Shown in pieces: positions 1-10,027 of a stretch of DNA of 64,000 nt. The notes below the pieces were generated by a model. That model saw nothing but the letters and a program-made list of their open reading frames with translations, made no database searches and was not told the DNA's origin. The DNA is taken from positions 26,216,865 to 26,280,864 of the forward strand of contig OX235275.1 of NCBI GenBank assembly GCA_944472155.2, given 5' to 3'. This DNA comes from Trichobilharzia szidati (taxonomy: Eukaryota > Platyhelminthes > Trematoda > Strigeidida > Schistosomatidae). Made by a program: the position numbers and the translations under genes. Each line of letters starts with the position of its first letter. Within the stretch, counting starts at the first letter, position 1.

Positions 1-96
1 TATTTTTCTCACGACCAATATTGAGGACGTAAACATTGATGTAAATTACCATCGACCAATTTGGCTAGCAACCAGCTCTCACCACAGTACTAGTAG
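1..96 (+). repeat. Dispersed repeat A, 3' part only
   Basis: This matches the last third of a repeat seen more fully at 855-1190 and 20053-20361, and in reverse inside a LINE at 55197-55408. Shared landmarks are a GGACGT-AACATTGACGTAAA-type core and the ending CAGCTCTCACCACA. The copy is cut by the window start. Its family is unknown to me; it often lies beside Penelope-like sequence. Confidence 0.65.
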
Positions 97-854
97 TAAA
101 ATAATGCCTCAAACATTTGTGTTTTTAGTGTATTTCCTTAAGGTCATCTTGTGAGCTGCAGCAATGTGTCTTAATAACTATAAATTCACCCACTTTTATA
201 TTAGGCAGCACGCTTAACTTCTACTGCGCTTGCGTTAAATCTTCAAACTCTATCGGTCATGCCTACAAATAAAATGACATAACTAAACCCATAAGTGTTC
301 ATTACAAGTGATCGATCATAAATGTGTGTGAATATTACATGCGTGGAGAAACTTTTTACACGTCAGTCAAGTCTTTCTTTATTCGCAATTGCAAAATTTC
401 ACCCGCATAACAAATAAGTAGAATGGACATAAATTGACGCAGACATATTACTGCAGTCTTAAATTTTATCATATTTGTTTGAGTATGAGTGTTATCACTG
501 TACTGAAGCATTAGGTATGCACTTTTCTCATTGATTAGCACATTCACGAGGCCATTCGATCGATAAAGTTTTTTTTTAACAAAACACCTTCAAGTCAAGA
601 AATGCAAATAATATCAACGGTTTTGCCGTTAGTTTTTCAGAACCTGATTAAACCTTACCGATGAGTGAATTCTATCAAACAATGGTGCAGAATAACATAG
701 ATTCATTTTATTTCGTCGTTTCTCCTCATCAGCTGCATACAACCTATAATCTTTAATCAATAAAGGTCAGCGTAAAATTTAACCTACATTTGTCACCGAC
801 AAGCGTATTATAAGAGTGTCACATGGTGAGGTAAAACTTCAGGATGACAAGGTA
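97..854. other. No gene recognised; one hammerhead-like core
   Basis: AT-rich sequence with only short chance reading frames. The one structured feature I see is on the minus strand at 711-732: CTGATGAG followed by a short spacer and CGAAA, in the order and spacing of a hammerhead ribozyme catalytic core. Penelope-like elements are known to carry such motifs, but helices I and III are not convincing here. Confidence 0.3.
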
Positions 855-1190
855 GCTGAAATGTAATGGCAAAAGACAAAGGCCAGGCAACAGATCGTTT
901 GCTGAGAAAACCGAGAGATATTTATGTACATTATTGTCAGCGGAGAAGCAACGTCTTCTGATTGGTTGTTTTTTTGCTGAAGGTTATTCTGTACAGCTTG
1001 TGACCGTTCTTAGAAAGTTAAGCCGTATATCTGCGAATCGTATTTGCACACGTTAACTGTGCTGTGATTGGTTGGTGAGTTCCTCAAGGTAAAGCTTTGT
1101 TATTGCTTTTTTTCTCATGATCCGGGACGTAACATTGACGTAAATTGCTGTCTGCAATTTTGGCTTGCAGCCAGCTCTCACCACACATAA
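855..1190 (+). repeat. Dispersed repeat A, long copy
   Basis: About 335 bp, aligning over its whole length with 20053-20361. Shared blocks include GGCCAGGCAACAGAT, TTATGTACATTATTGTC, CTTCTGATTGGTTG, CTGAAGGTTATTCTGTAC, GAATCGTATTTGCACACG and the end CAGCTCTCACCACACA. No open frame and no terminal inverted repeat was seen. Confidence 0.75.
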
Positions 1191-2211
1191 ATGTCTATAT
1201 ATAACATATATGTATCTTGTTACAGAGAAGTTCCTAGAAAATCAATTGACAAGTTTGTTGTTAGGGTGGTAACAAAACGTTAGTAACAATTACATAGTTA
1301 GATATGGTGGGTAGAATTCATAAGGTCAAGAAAACCAAATGTAGGGAGGGAGGGGCGCTGAATAGATAAGTTGATGAAGAAGTCAGAAGACCAAGAGTTA
1401 TTGAGGGATGAGCCACCAGGGTAGTAACTGGAGTCCATAAGTCAGATTTCAGCCATTTTATTGCTATAGCCTCAACAAACCGAAGAATACTTGAGCTGTT
1501 TTGTCATCTGTTAATTATTTTGAATGATCCCAATGCTGTCTACTCGGTGACCAGTGTGACTATTAGATGTTTGGTAATTGAAAGGCTTAAACTACTTGGC
1601 CCCTGTAACAGGGAGCTCCTTGTTCAAATTTTTAATAGGGACTTCTTGTATGAATTCTCAACAATAAAGTTTCCAGTAATCATCACATAGACAGAAGGCT
1701 TATCATCGACACGACGTAATTTGAAGTCAGATGACTGGAGTTTATCGGCATGATTTTCTGGACGTAAATTTCTAGCTTGGTGACAATAGTCTGCTACTAA
1801 TAAGGGACGCACGTGCCTTCAGGGATTCTAATCTGTGTTAAAAACGTCACTAATGTGCTATCAAGGCCAAGATTGACCTCTTACACGAGATTACTTCTTT
1901 CTTAGTTAACGCTTTTTGTTTTAAAGGCTCCACAGGATTGATACTTTAACCGACAAAGCTTGTTTCTAATTGAGTGTGTGTGGTGTGTGAATGCCACAAT
2001 GGTGAATTGTGTTCGAAACGTCATCCAGTAAATAATGCTGTTTCACTGTGTGATACATCTAATAAACAAACTAATATGGAATTACTTACTACCACAGTGC
2101 CTAAGTTTTTCACATATGTATTTATTTCACTTGGTTGTTACCATGGTCTAAATCTCCTTTTCCGAAGACGATGAATGAATAATAATATTCATGTATAATC
2201 CCCATCCAGGC
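1191..2211. other. No gene recognised
   Basis: AT-rich sequence without a recognisable protein. Its GTAACAA and TTACATAGTTAG-rich style resembles the 3' untranslated parts of the Penelope-like copies at 2.2-3.5 and 19.4-20.6 kb, so it may be old Penelope sequence. This is an impression, not an alignment. Confidence 0.3.
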
Positions 2212-2671
2212 ATTAATGAAAACAAAACACGTAGATCAGCGAAGAGTCTCTTTTCGGCGAATTCATTTTCTTAGCTGTACAATCGCAAATATACATATAA
2301 GTTATTTTGTATGTATGTGTACAATAAGTTTATCAAACAAAAATACAATTGGTTATAGTTATTTAAACTAAACAGGTGAAGATTGGTAACTGGAGTTACG
2401 TAATACAAAATCAGTCATGAAAATTAGGTGTTAATGAAATTAGGGTAGTAACAAAGGTGATGAGTTGTCACAAACAGTTGTTAAAAGAAGTTATGTAATA
2501 ATATGAATAGTTTGATGAGTGAGTTTTACTCAGGATGCACATAGGAACAAAGTAGATGATACGAAATTACGTAAGAGTTCTAAATGAATACAAGAATTAT
2601 AAGCAATTAAAGAACAGGCAAAGAAACAAAATTAAGTCATCAAAATAAAAAAAATCAAATCAAAAAAGTTG

Positions 2672-2826
2672 TTACCAAGACAGTAGAAGTGGTTGAGTAA
2701 TCCTCTTTTGTATGCACAGCTCCGGTTTTTCTATGTGAATGGCCAGAGCTTCAGCGATACAAAGAAGGCGAAACCGTATTGCCTTTGATAGGTTGTTCTT
2801 GACTCTGTAGATTACTTTGAAGGAGG
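2672..2826 (-). pseudogene. Penelope-like C-terminus, left arm
   Basis: Mirror image of the right-arm fragment. Read on the minus strand it gives the same C-terminal peptide ending (AEALAIHIEKPELC, then MQKR or a close variant). That is the end of the GIY-YIG endonuclease region of Penelope-like elements. No upstream RT is present, so it cannot act alone. Confidence 0.6.
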
Positions 2827-2879
2827 CGTTTGTTGAAATGGAATGATCAGTGTTAACCAGTTGTTCAATTATCGCACCA

Positions 2880-3034
2880 CCTCCTTCAAAGTAATCTACA
2901 GAGTCAAGAACAACCTATCAAAGGCAATACGGTTTCGCCTTCTTTGTATCGCTGAAGCTCTGGCCATTCACATAGAAAAACCGGAGCTGTGCATGCAAAA
3001 GAGGATTACTCAACCACTTCTACTGTCTTGGTAA
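2880..3034 (+). pseudogene. Penelope-like C-terminus, right arm
   Basis: The open frame spans 2843-3034, but only the part from 2880 belongs to the repeat arm. The peptide ends with FRLLCIAEALAIHIEKPELC followed by MQKR and a PLLLSW-like stop region. This corresponds to the last helix of GIY-YIG domains in Penelope-like elements; the copies at 16.5 and 26.1 kb show the same ending. The GIY-YIG motif and the RT are absent, so this is a fragment rather than a gene. Confidence 0.6.
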
Positions 3035-3494
3035 CAACTTTTTTGATTTGATTTTTTTTATTTTGATGACTTAATTTTGTTTCTTTGCCTGTTCTTTCAT
3101 TGCGTATAATTCCTGTATTCATTTAGAACCCTTACGTAATTTCGTATCATCTACTTTGTTCCTATGTGCATCCTGAGTAAAACTCACTCATCAAACTATT
3201 CATATTATTACATAACTTCTTCTAACAACTGTTTGTGACAACTCACCACCTTTGTTACTACCCTAATTTCATTAACACCTAATTTTCATGACTGATTTTG
3301 TATCACCTAACTCCAGTTACCAATCTTCACCTGTTTAGTTTAAATAACTATAACCAATTGTTTTTTGTTTGATAAACTTATTGTACACATACATACAAAA
3401 TAACTTATATGTATATTTGCGATTGTACAGCTAAGAAAATGAATTCGCCGAAAAGAGACTCTTCGCTGATCTACGTGTTTTGTTTTCAATAATA

Positions 3495-4028
3495 ATATTA
3501 TCCCACTGAATGACAAGAGACAATAATCTTGAGTATACTATAAAGATTCGAGCACAAATAATCGATAGTCTATCTTCAGAGTAATCATCCACTCAATAAA
3601 TATCGTAGAATTTTCTGTTTACAAAAACTTACACAAATAACGACAATTACTTTTATAATCCGGCAAATACAACAGATTAACTGCCTAGTGGCTTTACGAA
3701 GATTACGTTACCTCAGTTAAGCATACCTATTAAATGAATCCACTTGAAACCAAGAAATCCACCACACAAATCGTCTGATAGTTTGCGTGAGGGTTGGGAT
3801 ACTGCTCGGATGGATGCCCAGAACCAAAACAGATGGTTATCTTAAGGGACCAACCAAAAGCTTTTGATTTGAAGACTAATCCACAAGACAGAGTAAGTAG
3901 TCAGGTGCCCATGGTTTCTGGGGACCAAAACAAGTTCATAAGCCACTCAATCCATTTGGATACTTGAGCCTATTTCACTGCAGGTTTAGAATCAGGGTTC
4001 TCTAGTTCCCTTAGACAGACCCCTACAT
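3495..4028. other. No gene recognised
   Basis: No reading frame or repeat family that I recognise. The part from about 3790 resembles retroposon-type sequence but has no diagnostic motif. Confidence 0.3.
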
Positions 4029-4115
4029 GTCCGTCCACTAGTCCGTTTGTAAGTGCCAGATGTTTGCATTCACCGTTTCATCACTTTTGTGAGAAACACC
4101 CCCTGCTGCATGAAG
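4029..4115 (-). repeat. Dispersed repeat C, minus copy
   Basis: On the minus strand this carries GGTGTTTCTCACAAAAG and, further on, CTGGCACTTACAAACGGACT. The same blocks recur on the plus strand near 6238-6400, 17130-17260 and 27290-27440. The family is unidentified; it has no coding capacity. Confidence 0.5.
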
Positions 4116-4506
4116 GTGATGAGTAGGACTTACCCTGGCAGAGGCCAATGTATAGTTAGCTAGTTCTTATATGTGGGTCAGAAACTTGCCACACGTGTCA
4201 CGAAAATCCTTTCCAACAGACTTTCATCAACAGCTACCTTCGATAGCTCCATACTGAAGATAAAGTGGCCAGCTGGCCAGAAAGAATTAGCGACAAGAAA
4301 CTCTGGCGACGAACCAATCAAGAAGCTGTCGCTCAACAAATATTACGAATAAAATGGAAAGGGCACATGCTGAGGAGACCATCGAATGAAATCACGCGCC
4401 AGATCATCAATCGAGTGCAACCCCAATGATAAACGACGTGTGAGGCTTTCGAGGATGAATACAGGAGATCGTGTGAAGAGGAGAGGAGAGCCTAAGAACA
4501 ATCGTG
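4116..4506 (+). mobile_element. RTE-clade LINE (second family), 3' coding part
   Basis: Translated fragments read as the C-terminal region after the RT of an RTE-type ORF, for example WPERISDKKLWRRTNQ and RIKWKGHMLRRPSNEITRQ. Frameshifts and stops are frequent. The fragment is interrupted at about 4507 by a minus-strand SR2 3' end and resumes at 5251. I call this family RTE-2 here to separate it from SR2; it ends in the signature TTGAAGCCCTATGTTCCA followed by an A/T-rich tail. Confidence 0.7.
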
Positions 4507-5250
4507 GTCTGTCTTTTTTCAACATAGAACTTTGCACCGATGTGCAGCAGTTCAAGTCGCCACACTCCCTCCATGTAGCACACAAAGCCAGAGAAGAAGA
4601 AAGTAAAAATAAATGCAAAATAGAGACAGTAAACAGATACGAGGCAAAAATAATAGTAATATCGAAGAATAATATAGTTTCATTGGAAACTAAAAGTCAC
4701 AGGGAGTGGATGCATCTGCATCAGCTATTGACAACGATCACTTTGAGCCATATCACCAATTGTTTCCAGCCAATATTGGTGTTTACCGTACTGAGGATCC
4801 CAACCAGGAAGTCTACATCTTCCTATGTAGCTTAAACCAACTGCTGTGGATTTTATTGACTGATGAAGCCGTTTTGATTTGACCGCCGCTAGCTCTTTTC
4901 CAGCCTAACCCTATGTCAACTAACATTACCCTTTGTCGAGGAAGGTGATGGCTAGGCATGCGTGCGTAACACATGTCCGAACTATCTCAATCGATGCAGC
5001 TGCTTCAAAACCACCTCGTCGATTGATTTCCCCTCCTTACCTAGCTTAGCACTCGACCGATGTCTAACCTCAATATTGCTCACCTTATTATACCAGCACG
5101 TAACAGGGGAGATAGAACGCAGTCACCTATTATCAAAGACAGCTAGCCTTTTCATGTCATCCACTCTCAATGGCCACGTCTCACAACCATAGAGGAGGAC
5201 GGAGCGGACTGCTGAGCAGTACACACGTCCGTTAGTCGATAGCCGGATAT
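4507..5250 (-). mobile_element. SR2-type RTE LINE, 5'-truncated 3' end
   Basis: The minus strand carries the same C-terminal coding and 3' UTR sequence as the long SR2-type element at 31690-35155, including the conserved block AACTTTGCACCGATGTGCAG (plus-strand reading) near its 3' end. The ORF is decayed. It sits inside the RTE-2 fragment 4116-5345, so it inserted later than that element. Confidence 0.8.
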
Positions 5251-5345
5251 CAGGAGATGACTGCAGACAATAAGACAAAGTGAAGATGTGCTGTTGAAGC
5301 CCTATGTTCCACTAGGAAGCAAATGGAACAAGAATAACAATATAA
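5251..5345 (+). mobile_element. RTE-2 LINE 3' terminus (continuation)
   Basis: Continues the element broken at 4507. It contains the terminal signature TTGAAGCCCTATGTTCCACT and a short AACAAGAATAACAATA-type tail. The same signature marks the 3' ends near 7800, 8012 and 22830, and in reverse 21787. Confidence 0.7.
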
Positions 5346-5428
5346 TATGAGAGATCGCAGAAACTGAATGTCTCTGTGCTACTGAGAACGATTTTCAGCC
5401 ATATCACTAACAGTCTGAAGCTTGGTTT

Positions 5429-5613
5429 CACTACCCAGAGGCTTAGTGGATAACGCTTTGACGCTTGAAACCTTGGGTACAGAGTTCGTGTTTCAAAGGG
5501 AACACTGTTACCCACTAGGGTTGCAGGTACATCCGGATGACGAGTCCTACACAGGACGAAACGCTAATCCTGGGTTCCACCGTAGTCACCTTTCGTCAAA
5601 TGATATTTTATAC
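5429..5613 (+). mobile_element. Smalpha-type SINE with target-site duplication
   Basis: A short retroposon starting with a Pol III A-box-like stretch (GGCTTAGTGGATAACGC), a degenerate B box, then a hammerhead core. It is flanked by an imperfect 16-bp duplication of SR2 sequence (TCTGAAGCTTGGTTT at 5414 and TCTGAAGCCATTGGTT at 5614), which defines the insertion directly. Smalpha elements of schistosomes are known tRNA-like retroposons that encode hammerhead ribozymes. Confidence 0.75.
5534..5572 (+). ncRNA. Hammerhead ribozyme motif (decayed)
   Basis: The core reads ATGACGAG, a 4-bp stem II (GTCC/GGAC) with a TACACA loop, then GAAACGC. The first base of the conserved CUGANGA is A instead of C, and helix III no longer pairs well, so this copy is probably inactive. 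Confidence 0.55.
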
Positions 5614-6000
5614 TCTGAAGCCATTGGTTCTAAGCATCTTGGTGACGCCAGCAAGTCAACACCTCCACAAGTGACTCCAATCAACAAAGATATCATGAAG
5701 CGGTGCAATGTTTTAACTTGACCACTCCTAAACCCTTCGAGAACCCAATCCTATATCTGCTAACATTGCTCATAGGGAAAAGTGATGACTTGTCACGGGC
5801 AACACGTGTCTTAGCTACTAACACCGATTGAAATCCCCTTGTTACACAACACTTCCTACCTTTGCTCAACACTAGTTATCATATAATACTACCACCTAAC
5901 ATGAGATACAGAATACAAACTACCTATTGTCAAAGATGGCTAGCCTTTTCATATTTTCCACTTTCTACCATTATATCTCACAGCAGTAAACTGTTGAGCA

Positions 6001-6237
6001 TTACCCAATTCCTTTGATTAAAAGAGCCGGAGCGCATGTGCACACCAGAGATAACGGAACTTAGCTGGTTGTTAGTCAGTCTATGCGTTGTTAGTCAGTA
6101 GCACAGTGAGGTAAGCACCTATAAGCGACTCCAGTACGGTTGAGTGTGAGAAGACATTGCTCTTTCACTCGAAATGCTCTCATGTCTTCATAGCCTCTGT
6201 CAGGTAAGTTCTATCCTCTACCTTCATAAGACACTGT
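6001..6237. other. Short unassigned segment
   Basis: No recognised coding or repeat sequence between the SR2 fragment and repeat C. Confidence 0.3.
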
Positions 6238-6400
6238 AATGGTGTTTCTCAACAAAAGGGAATGAACGAAGACGAACATCTGCCGCTTACGACCAGACTG
6301 GTGGACATGTTTGTCAACCTACAGAGCGGAGCTGGAAAAGCCTGACTTTTCCAAACCTAAAGTGTTGATGGCCTCCAAAATCCGATAGGATCGAATGGCT
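6238..6400 (+). repeat. Dispersed repeat C, plus copy
   Basis: Contains GGTGTTTCTCAACAAAAGG, CTTACGACCAGACTGGTGG and CCTCCAAAATCCGATAGG, which recur in order near 17130-17260 and 27290-27440. No coding capacity. Confidence 0.5.
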
Positions 6401-7185
6401 TAAGAACCTTGCGAATCCAGTTCTAGAATATCTGAACTTCGCGGAAGGTTTATATCTAATGTCCTACTGAGGAAAACCCACAAGTCAGCAGAAGTGGCTG
6501 GCAGCGTCGACAGAACTTCAGGTGAATATAGAGAAAACAGAGGTGATGAAGATAGACAATAACAACTAACAACAAGCACCAATCACTATAAACAGGAGAA
6601 ATTTGAAAGAAGTTACTTCCTTCACTTATCTAGGCAGCATGCTTTCAACTACACTAGGCGGTACAGATGAGGATGTTTACAACATAATTGGGAAGGCGTG
6701 GGACACCTTCATCACTCTGAAATCAGTTTAGAAATCTTCTGTACTCCCTCATCCTAAAGAACAAAATTCGGATTTTCAGCACCAATGTTAAGTCAGTCAG
6801 TTCTTAGATATATGGGTCAGAAACTTGACTAGTACATCACGAAAAGCATTTCCAACGGGCTAACGCAGCCGCACTCTCTGGTTCCATGGTGAAAATAATG
6901 AAGCCAGAAAGAATTAACAACAAGGAACTGATCACTGCACCGAACCAACTAAGAACTTATTGCTCAACAAATATTCCGAAGAAAATCAAAATGAATGGAA
7001 TACACGCTGAGAAGACCGTTGGGTGACAACATTGCACACCAGGCTACCGTTCAAGTGTGACCCCCATCGGGACCATAGGTGACATGAAGGAGATCGTGTG
7101 AAAAGGAGGAGGAGATGACAGCCTATGGTCAATCGTGGAGTCAGCTAAAGAGCTCCACAGAAAAAAAGACGAAGTCTAACTCACT
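6401..7185 (+). mobile_element. RTE-2 LINE fragment, end of RT to C-terminus
   Basis: Decayed coding sequence that includes the FTYLGS-type motif following the RT fingers and palm (…TSFTYLGSMLSTT… on translation at about 6620-6660) and the downstream DEDVYNIIGKAWDTF stretch. Stops and frameshifts interrupt it. It is broken at about 7186 by an SR2 minus copy and its 3' end reappears at 7926-8012. Confidence 0.65.
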
Positions 7186-7592
7186 CACTGACTGGTTTCA
7201 ACATAGAACTTTGCACCGATGTGCAGCAGTTCAAGTCACCACACTCCCTCCATGTAGCACACAAACAGAAACGCAAACTAGAGACAGTAAACAGAGATAA
7301 GAGACAAAAGGAATAGTAATAACGAAGAACAATAGTTTTATTGGGTATTATAAGTCACACGGGGTGGATGCATCTGCATTAGCCACTGAGAACGATCACT
7401 TTGAGCCAGCCATATCAACAATTGTCTCCAGCCACCATTGGTTTTTACCGTTCCGTGGACCCCGACCAGGAAGTCCACACCTTCCTACGTGGCTGGCTGG
7501 CTTAAACTAACTGTTGTGGATTTCATTGACTGATGAAGCCATGTTTTACTTTGACCACCACTAGCTAACTCTTTTTCAACCATCAAGTAACA
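7186..7592 (-). mobile_element. SR2-type LINE 3' end, first part
   Basis: The minus-strand SR2 3' UTR begins at the 3' tail with repeats of CAGT/CACT (plus strand CTCACTCACTGACTGG), followed by AACATAGAACTTTGCACCGA. It is itself interrupted at 7593 by an RTE-2 3' end and resumes at 7801. Confidence 0.75.
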
Positions 7593-7800
7593 TCACTAGA
7601 CAAGCCCTTGAGTGGAAACCGAAAGGGAAGCGGCGAGTTGTACGTCCAAGAGTGACTTGGAGGAGGTCATTTGTAGAGATGAAAACGTGTGGGCAGACTT
7701 GGAGCCAGGTGAAGACTCTAGCAGAGAATCGAACGCAATGGAGAAGCACAGCTGAAGCCCTATGTTCCTCTAGGAATTAAAGGAAACAATAATAATAATA
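7593..7800 (+). mobile_element. RTE-2 LINE 3' end nested in SR2
   Basis: A roughly 208-bp 5'-truncated RTE-2 3' end finishing with CTGAAGCCCTATGTTCCTCT and an (AAT)n tail. The SR2 sequence on either side is continuous when this piece is removed, so it is the youngest of the three layers here. Confidence 0.75.
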
Positions 7801-7925
7801 TCCTATGTCAGCTAACATTACCCATTGTCGAGGAAGGCGATGGATGGCTAGGCATGCATGCGTAACACAAGTCTTAACCATCCCAAACGCTGCAACTTCA
7901 CAGCCTCGTCTATTGATTTCCCAAA
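7801..7925 (-). mobile_element. SR2-type LINE 3' end, second part
   Basis: Continues the SR2 copy interrupted at 7593 (plus-strand reading CCTATGTCAGCTAACATTAC, then GTCGAGGAAGGCGATGG). Confidence 0.75.
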
Positions 7926-8012
7926 GGACAAAGTGGAGAGAGAGAGTGCTGTTAAAGCGCCTTATGTTCCACTCGACACCCAAGCGAATATCAATAATAA
8001 TAATAATAACAG
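7926..8012 (+). mobile_element. RTE-2 LINE 3' terminus (outer element)
   Basis: Carries the end signature TTATGTTCCACTCGACACC and an (ATA/AAT)n tail, completing the outermost RTE-2 element begun before 7186. Confidence 0.65.
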
Positions 8013-9163
8013 GCATGTCAAGGCACACATTTATTATATTTCAATTTTCTTTAATAAAAAAAATCAAAAAAATGAATGTGTTATAAACAATAATACACAC
8101 AAATAGATAGACAGACAGACGACAGATTCCATCATCATCATCATCATCATGCAGACGAGTAAAAACCCCCAAAGAAAAAAAATTAGCTAAACATGCTCAG
8201 GGAGTGTGTGTGTGTGTGGACCGGTCAGTCGGTCGGTGCCAAAGAACAAGAAATCAAGCGAGAAAGTCAATCAAGCCGGTCAGGTAATCGGCAGGCAGGC
8301 AGGCAGGCAGGGAAATAACCACCAGCAACCCCTCCCTCCCCGACCGCAAAAAAGATCACATACATGTATATGCATATATATGTATAAAGGAGAAGAACCT
8401 AATATCATATAACAAATGAATACGTATACATATATGAATGCATAAATAATAATATATCATATCATATCATATCGCAATGGATTAGTCCGTAAAATCATAA
8501 GAATACAAATTGGAAGAGTTGGTTCTCAAGAAAGGGGCGATAGGGGGTTGGGGTTGGGGTCGAGGGTAAAATTGAGTGTATGATACAAAGTGTATGCATA
8601 ACATATATATGTATATATATATATATATTCATATGTCTGTACGTGTGAATGTTGGTGTGCATAGGAACACAACCTGGTTTCGCCAATGGCAGCTGAGATC
8701 ATCTTGCATGTGTGTTTGTGTGTGTGTGTCTGTGAGTAGGTGGGATAAAAATCATCTTTAGATGAAGTAATGCATATTACATATTACATATTACTAACAG
8801 AATAATCAGTAGTTTGTAAAGGGGTAAAAACCTCTGCTCAATAGCAGTCAAACACTCTGTTTAATTACTACTAGTACTCACAACAACAGAACAAAAAAGA
8901 AAAGAAGAAATGAGAAAAACTGATGAAGATCAAATTTCGCATGGTGATTGATAATATTTTTCTTTTTGAAAAGAAAACGATAAAAACAACAAGAAATAAA
9001 AATTCTACAAATTTTTTATACTAGTGAGAATCATCATGGATATTTATTTGGTTATGATTTGGGATTCACATATACACACACTACACTGAGGTGTATCTGC
9101 GCGCTGATGTCCGGCTTCTACTCGGCCTCTCTGGTGTTTCGCAGTACTATGATATAAATCCTC

Positions 9164-9214
<51 letters not shown>

Positions 9215-9493
9215 CAGTATAGTATAGTTAGCTGGTTAGTTAGTGAGTTTGTTAGTTAGTTAATTAATTAATTAGTGTAAGAGCGGGGATTAAAAATACA
9301 TAAAAATTAGGAAGAAGACAGGAAAACAGAAAAAGAAGACGAACACGTTGATGATCGAAAATCACTGACACACTCACTCCCTGGCTGTCTCTCTCTCTCT
9401 CTCTGTCTCCCTCCCTCTTGTGAACGGGGGCGCGCGTGCACCGCCATCACATACACACAAAGAAGAAGACGCAATCAGAAAATAAATCAATTT
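8013..9493. other. Microsatellite-rich 3' flank of the PP2A gene
   Basis: No gene. It lies directly downstream of the PP2A scaffold stop codon (minus strand) and should include its 3' UTR. Simple repeats dominate: (CAT)n near 8131-8150, (TG)n near 8200-8217, (GGCA)n near 8287-8310, TA runs near 8605-8627, a long (TA)n at 9167-9211, (TTAG)n and (TTAA)n just after it, and (TC)n near 9389-9410. Confidence 0.7.
9043..9048 (-). promoter_or_regulatory. Candidate polyadenylation signal
   Basis: The first AATAAA on the minus strand after the stop codon at 9494, about 450 nt downstream. A second candidate is at 8030-8035. Placement is by motif only. Confidence 0.35.
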
Positions 9494-10027
9494 CTACCCA
9501 TTGGTGGTGGTATTCGCTGTGAACAAAGACTGTGCTGATGAAGATGCTGGAGACGATAATGTAATAGTGATAATTTCATTAATTTTATTATTGTCAGTGC
9601 TACTGACATCCTCGTGTACAGAGTTCAATAAAGGCGGCGGCGACGACGGCGACGGCGACGATTCATCTTCATTCTCACCAACCAATTGATGAAGGTCAGG
9701 TGTTGTTGACGACGGTAATTGTGACGACTGCATTGATACCACAGGAGGAGGAGGAGAAGGAGTAGTAGGAGTAGTAGTGGTGGTAATGTAATTTGGACTG
9801 TCTAACAGTGCTGGTTTCACTTTAATATGATAACTTTGAAATACTGGCAGCGGTTTATTATTATTATTACTATTCACAGATATCTTCAATGTGTCCATAG
9901 CTTCATAAGCATAAAATTTGACATCAGTGTCAGAATCTTCAGCCAGACGATTTAAACAGGCTTTCACTTCACTGTCAATATCTTTCTCATCGAGTTGTAG
10001 GCCTAAATTGCTGAGCGCTTGAGCAAC
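9494..10027 (-). CDS. PPP2R1A: PP2A-A terminal exon 6 (residues 692-868)
   Basis: Begins [20 protein letters not shown] after CATAG. The last HEAT repeat ends near [16 protein letters not shown] (about residue 741), where animal orthologues stop. Here the frame continues about 128 codons through N-, T-, P- and S-rich sequence (for example [14 protein letters not shown] and SPSPSSPPP) to a TAG. The tail is largely encoded by trinucleotide repeats. Either it is a real disordered extension, or a further splice removes it. Confidence 0.88.
   Translation of the reverse strand, partial: VAQALSNLGLQLDEKDIDSEVKACLNRLAEDSDTDVKFYAYEAMDTLKISVNSNNNNKPLPVFQSYHIKVKPALLDSPNYITTTTTPTTPSPPPPVVSMQSSQLPSSTTPDLHQLVGENEDESSPSPSSPPPLLNSVHEDVSSTDNNKINEIITITLSSPASSSAQSLFTANTTTNG

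Larger units (their letters stand above)
2212..3494. mobile_element. Penelope-like element 3' ends as a giant palindrome
   Basis: Two near-identical arms of about 615 bp (2212-2826 and 2880-3494) face each other across a 53-nt spacer, centred near 2853. Each arm contains the C-terminal coding end of a Penelope-like element followed by its AT-rich 3' UTR, with the coding ends innermost and the UTRs outermost. The arms differ by scattered single bases and small indels. Penelope-like elements are known for copies flanked by inverted or direct partial copies, which fits this shape. A second, more decayed inverted pair lies at 19400-20660. Confidence 0.8.
5350..6000 (-). mobile_element. SR2-type LINE fragment split by a SINE
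   Basis: A diverged SR2 3' segment on the minus strand: CTGAGAACGATTTTCAGCC, the CTAACATTGCTCAT region and the GGCTAGCCTTTTCAT region all match other SR2 copies read on the plus strand. It is interrupted by the SINE at 5429-5613, and the duplicated target lies in this sequence. Confidence 0.65.

Noticed and set aside
2843..3034. A small host gene
   Set aside because: The peptide is the C-terminal end of a Penelope-like GIY-YIG domain, repeated at 16.5 and 26.2 kb, and half of a palindrome.
4343..4835. Overlapping frames of 91 and 149 codons on opposite strands
   Set aside because: They cross the junction of two LINE fragments (RTE-2 and SR2) and are not a gene.
8287..8312. CRISPR-like direct repeats
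   Set aside because: These and other short tandem runs are microsatellites with no spacers; the genome is eukaryotic.
9501..9689. Plus-strand frame opposite the PP2A tail
   Set aside because: It reads through trinucleotide repeats on the opposite strand; low complexity explains the lack of stops.
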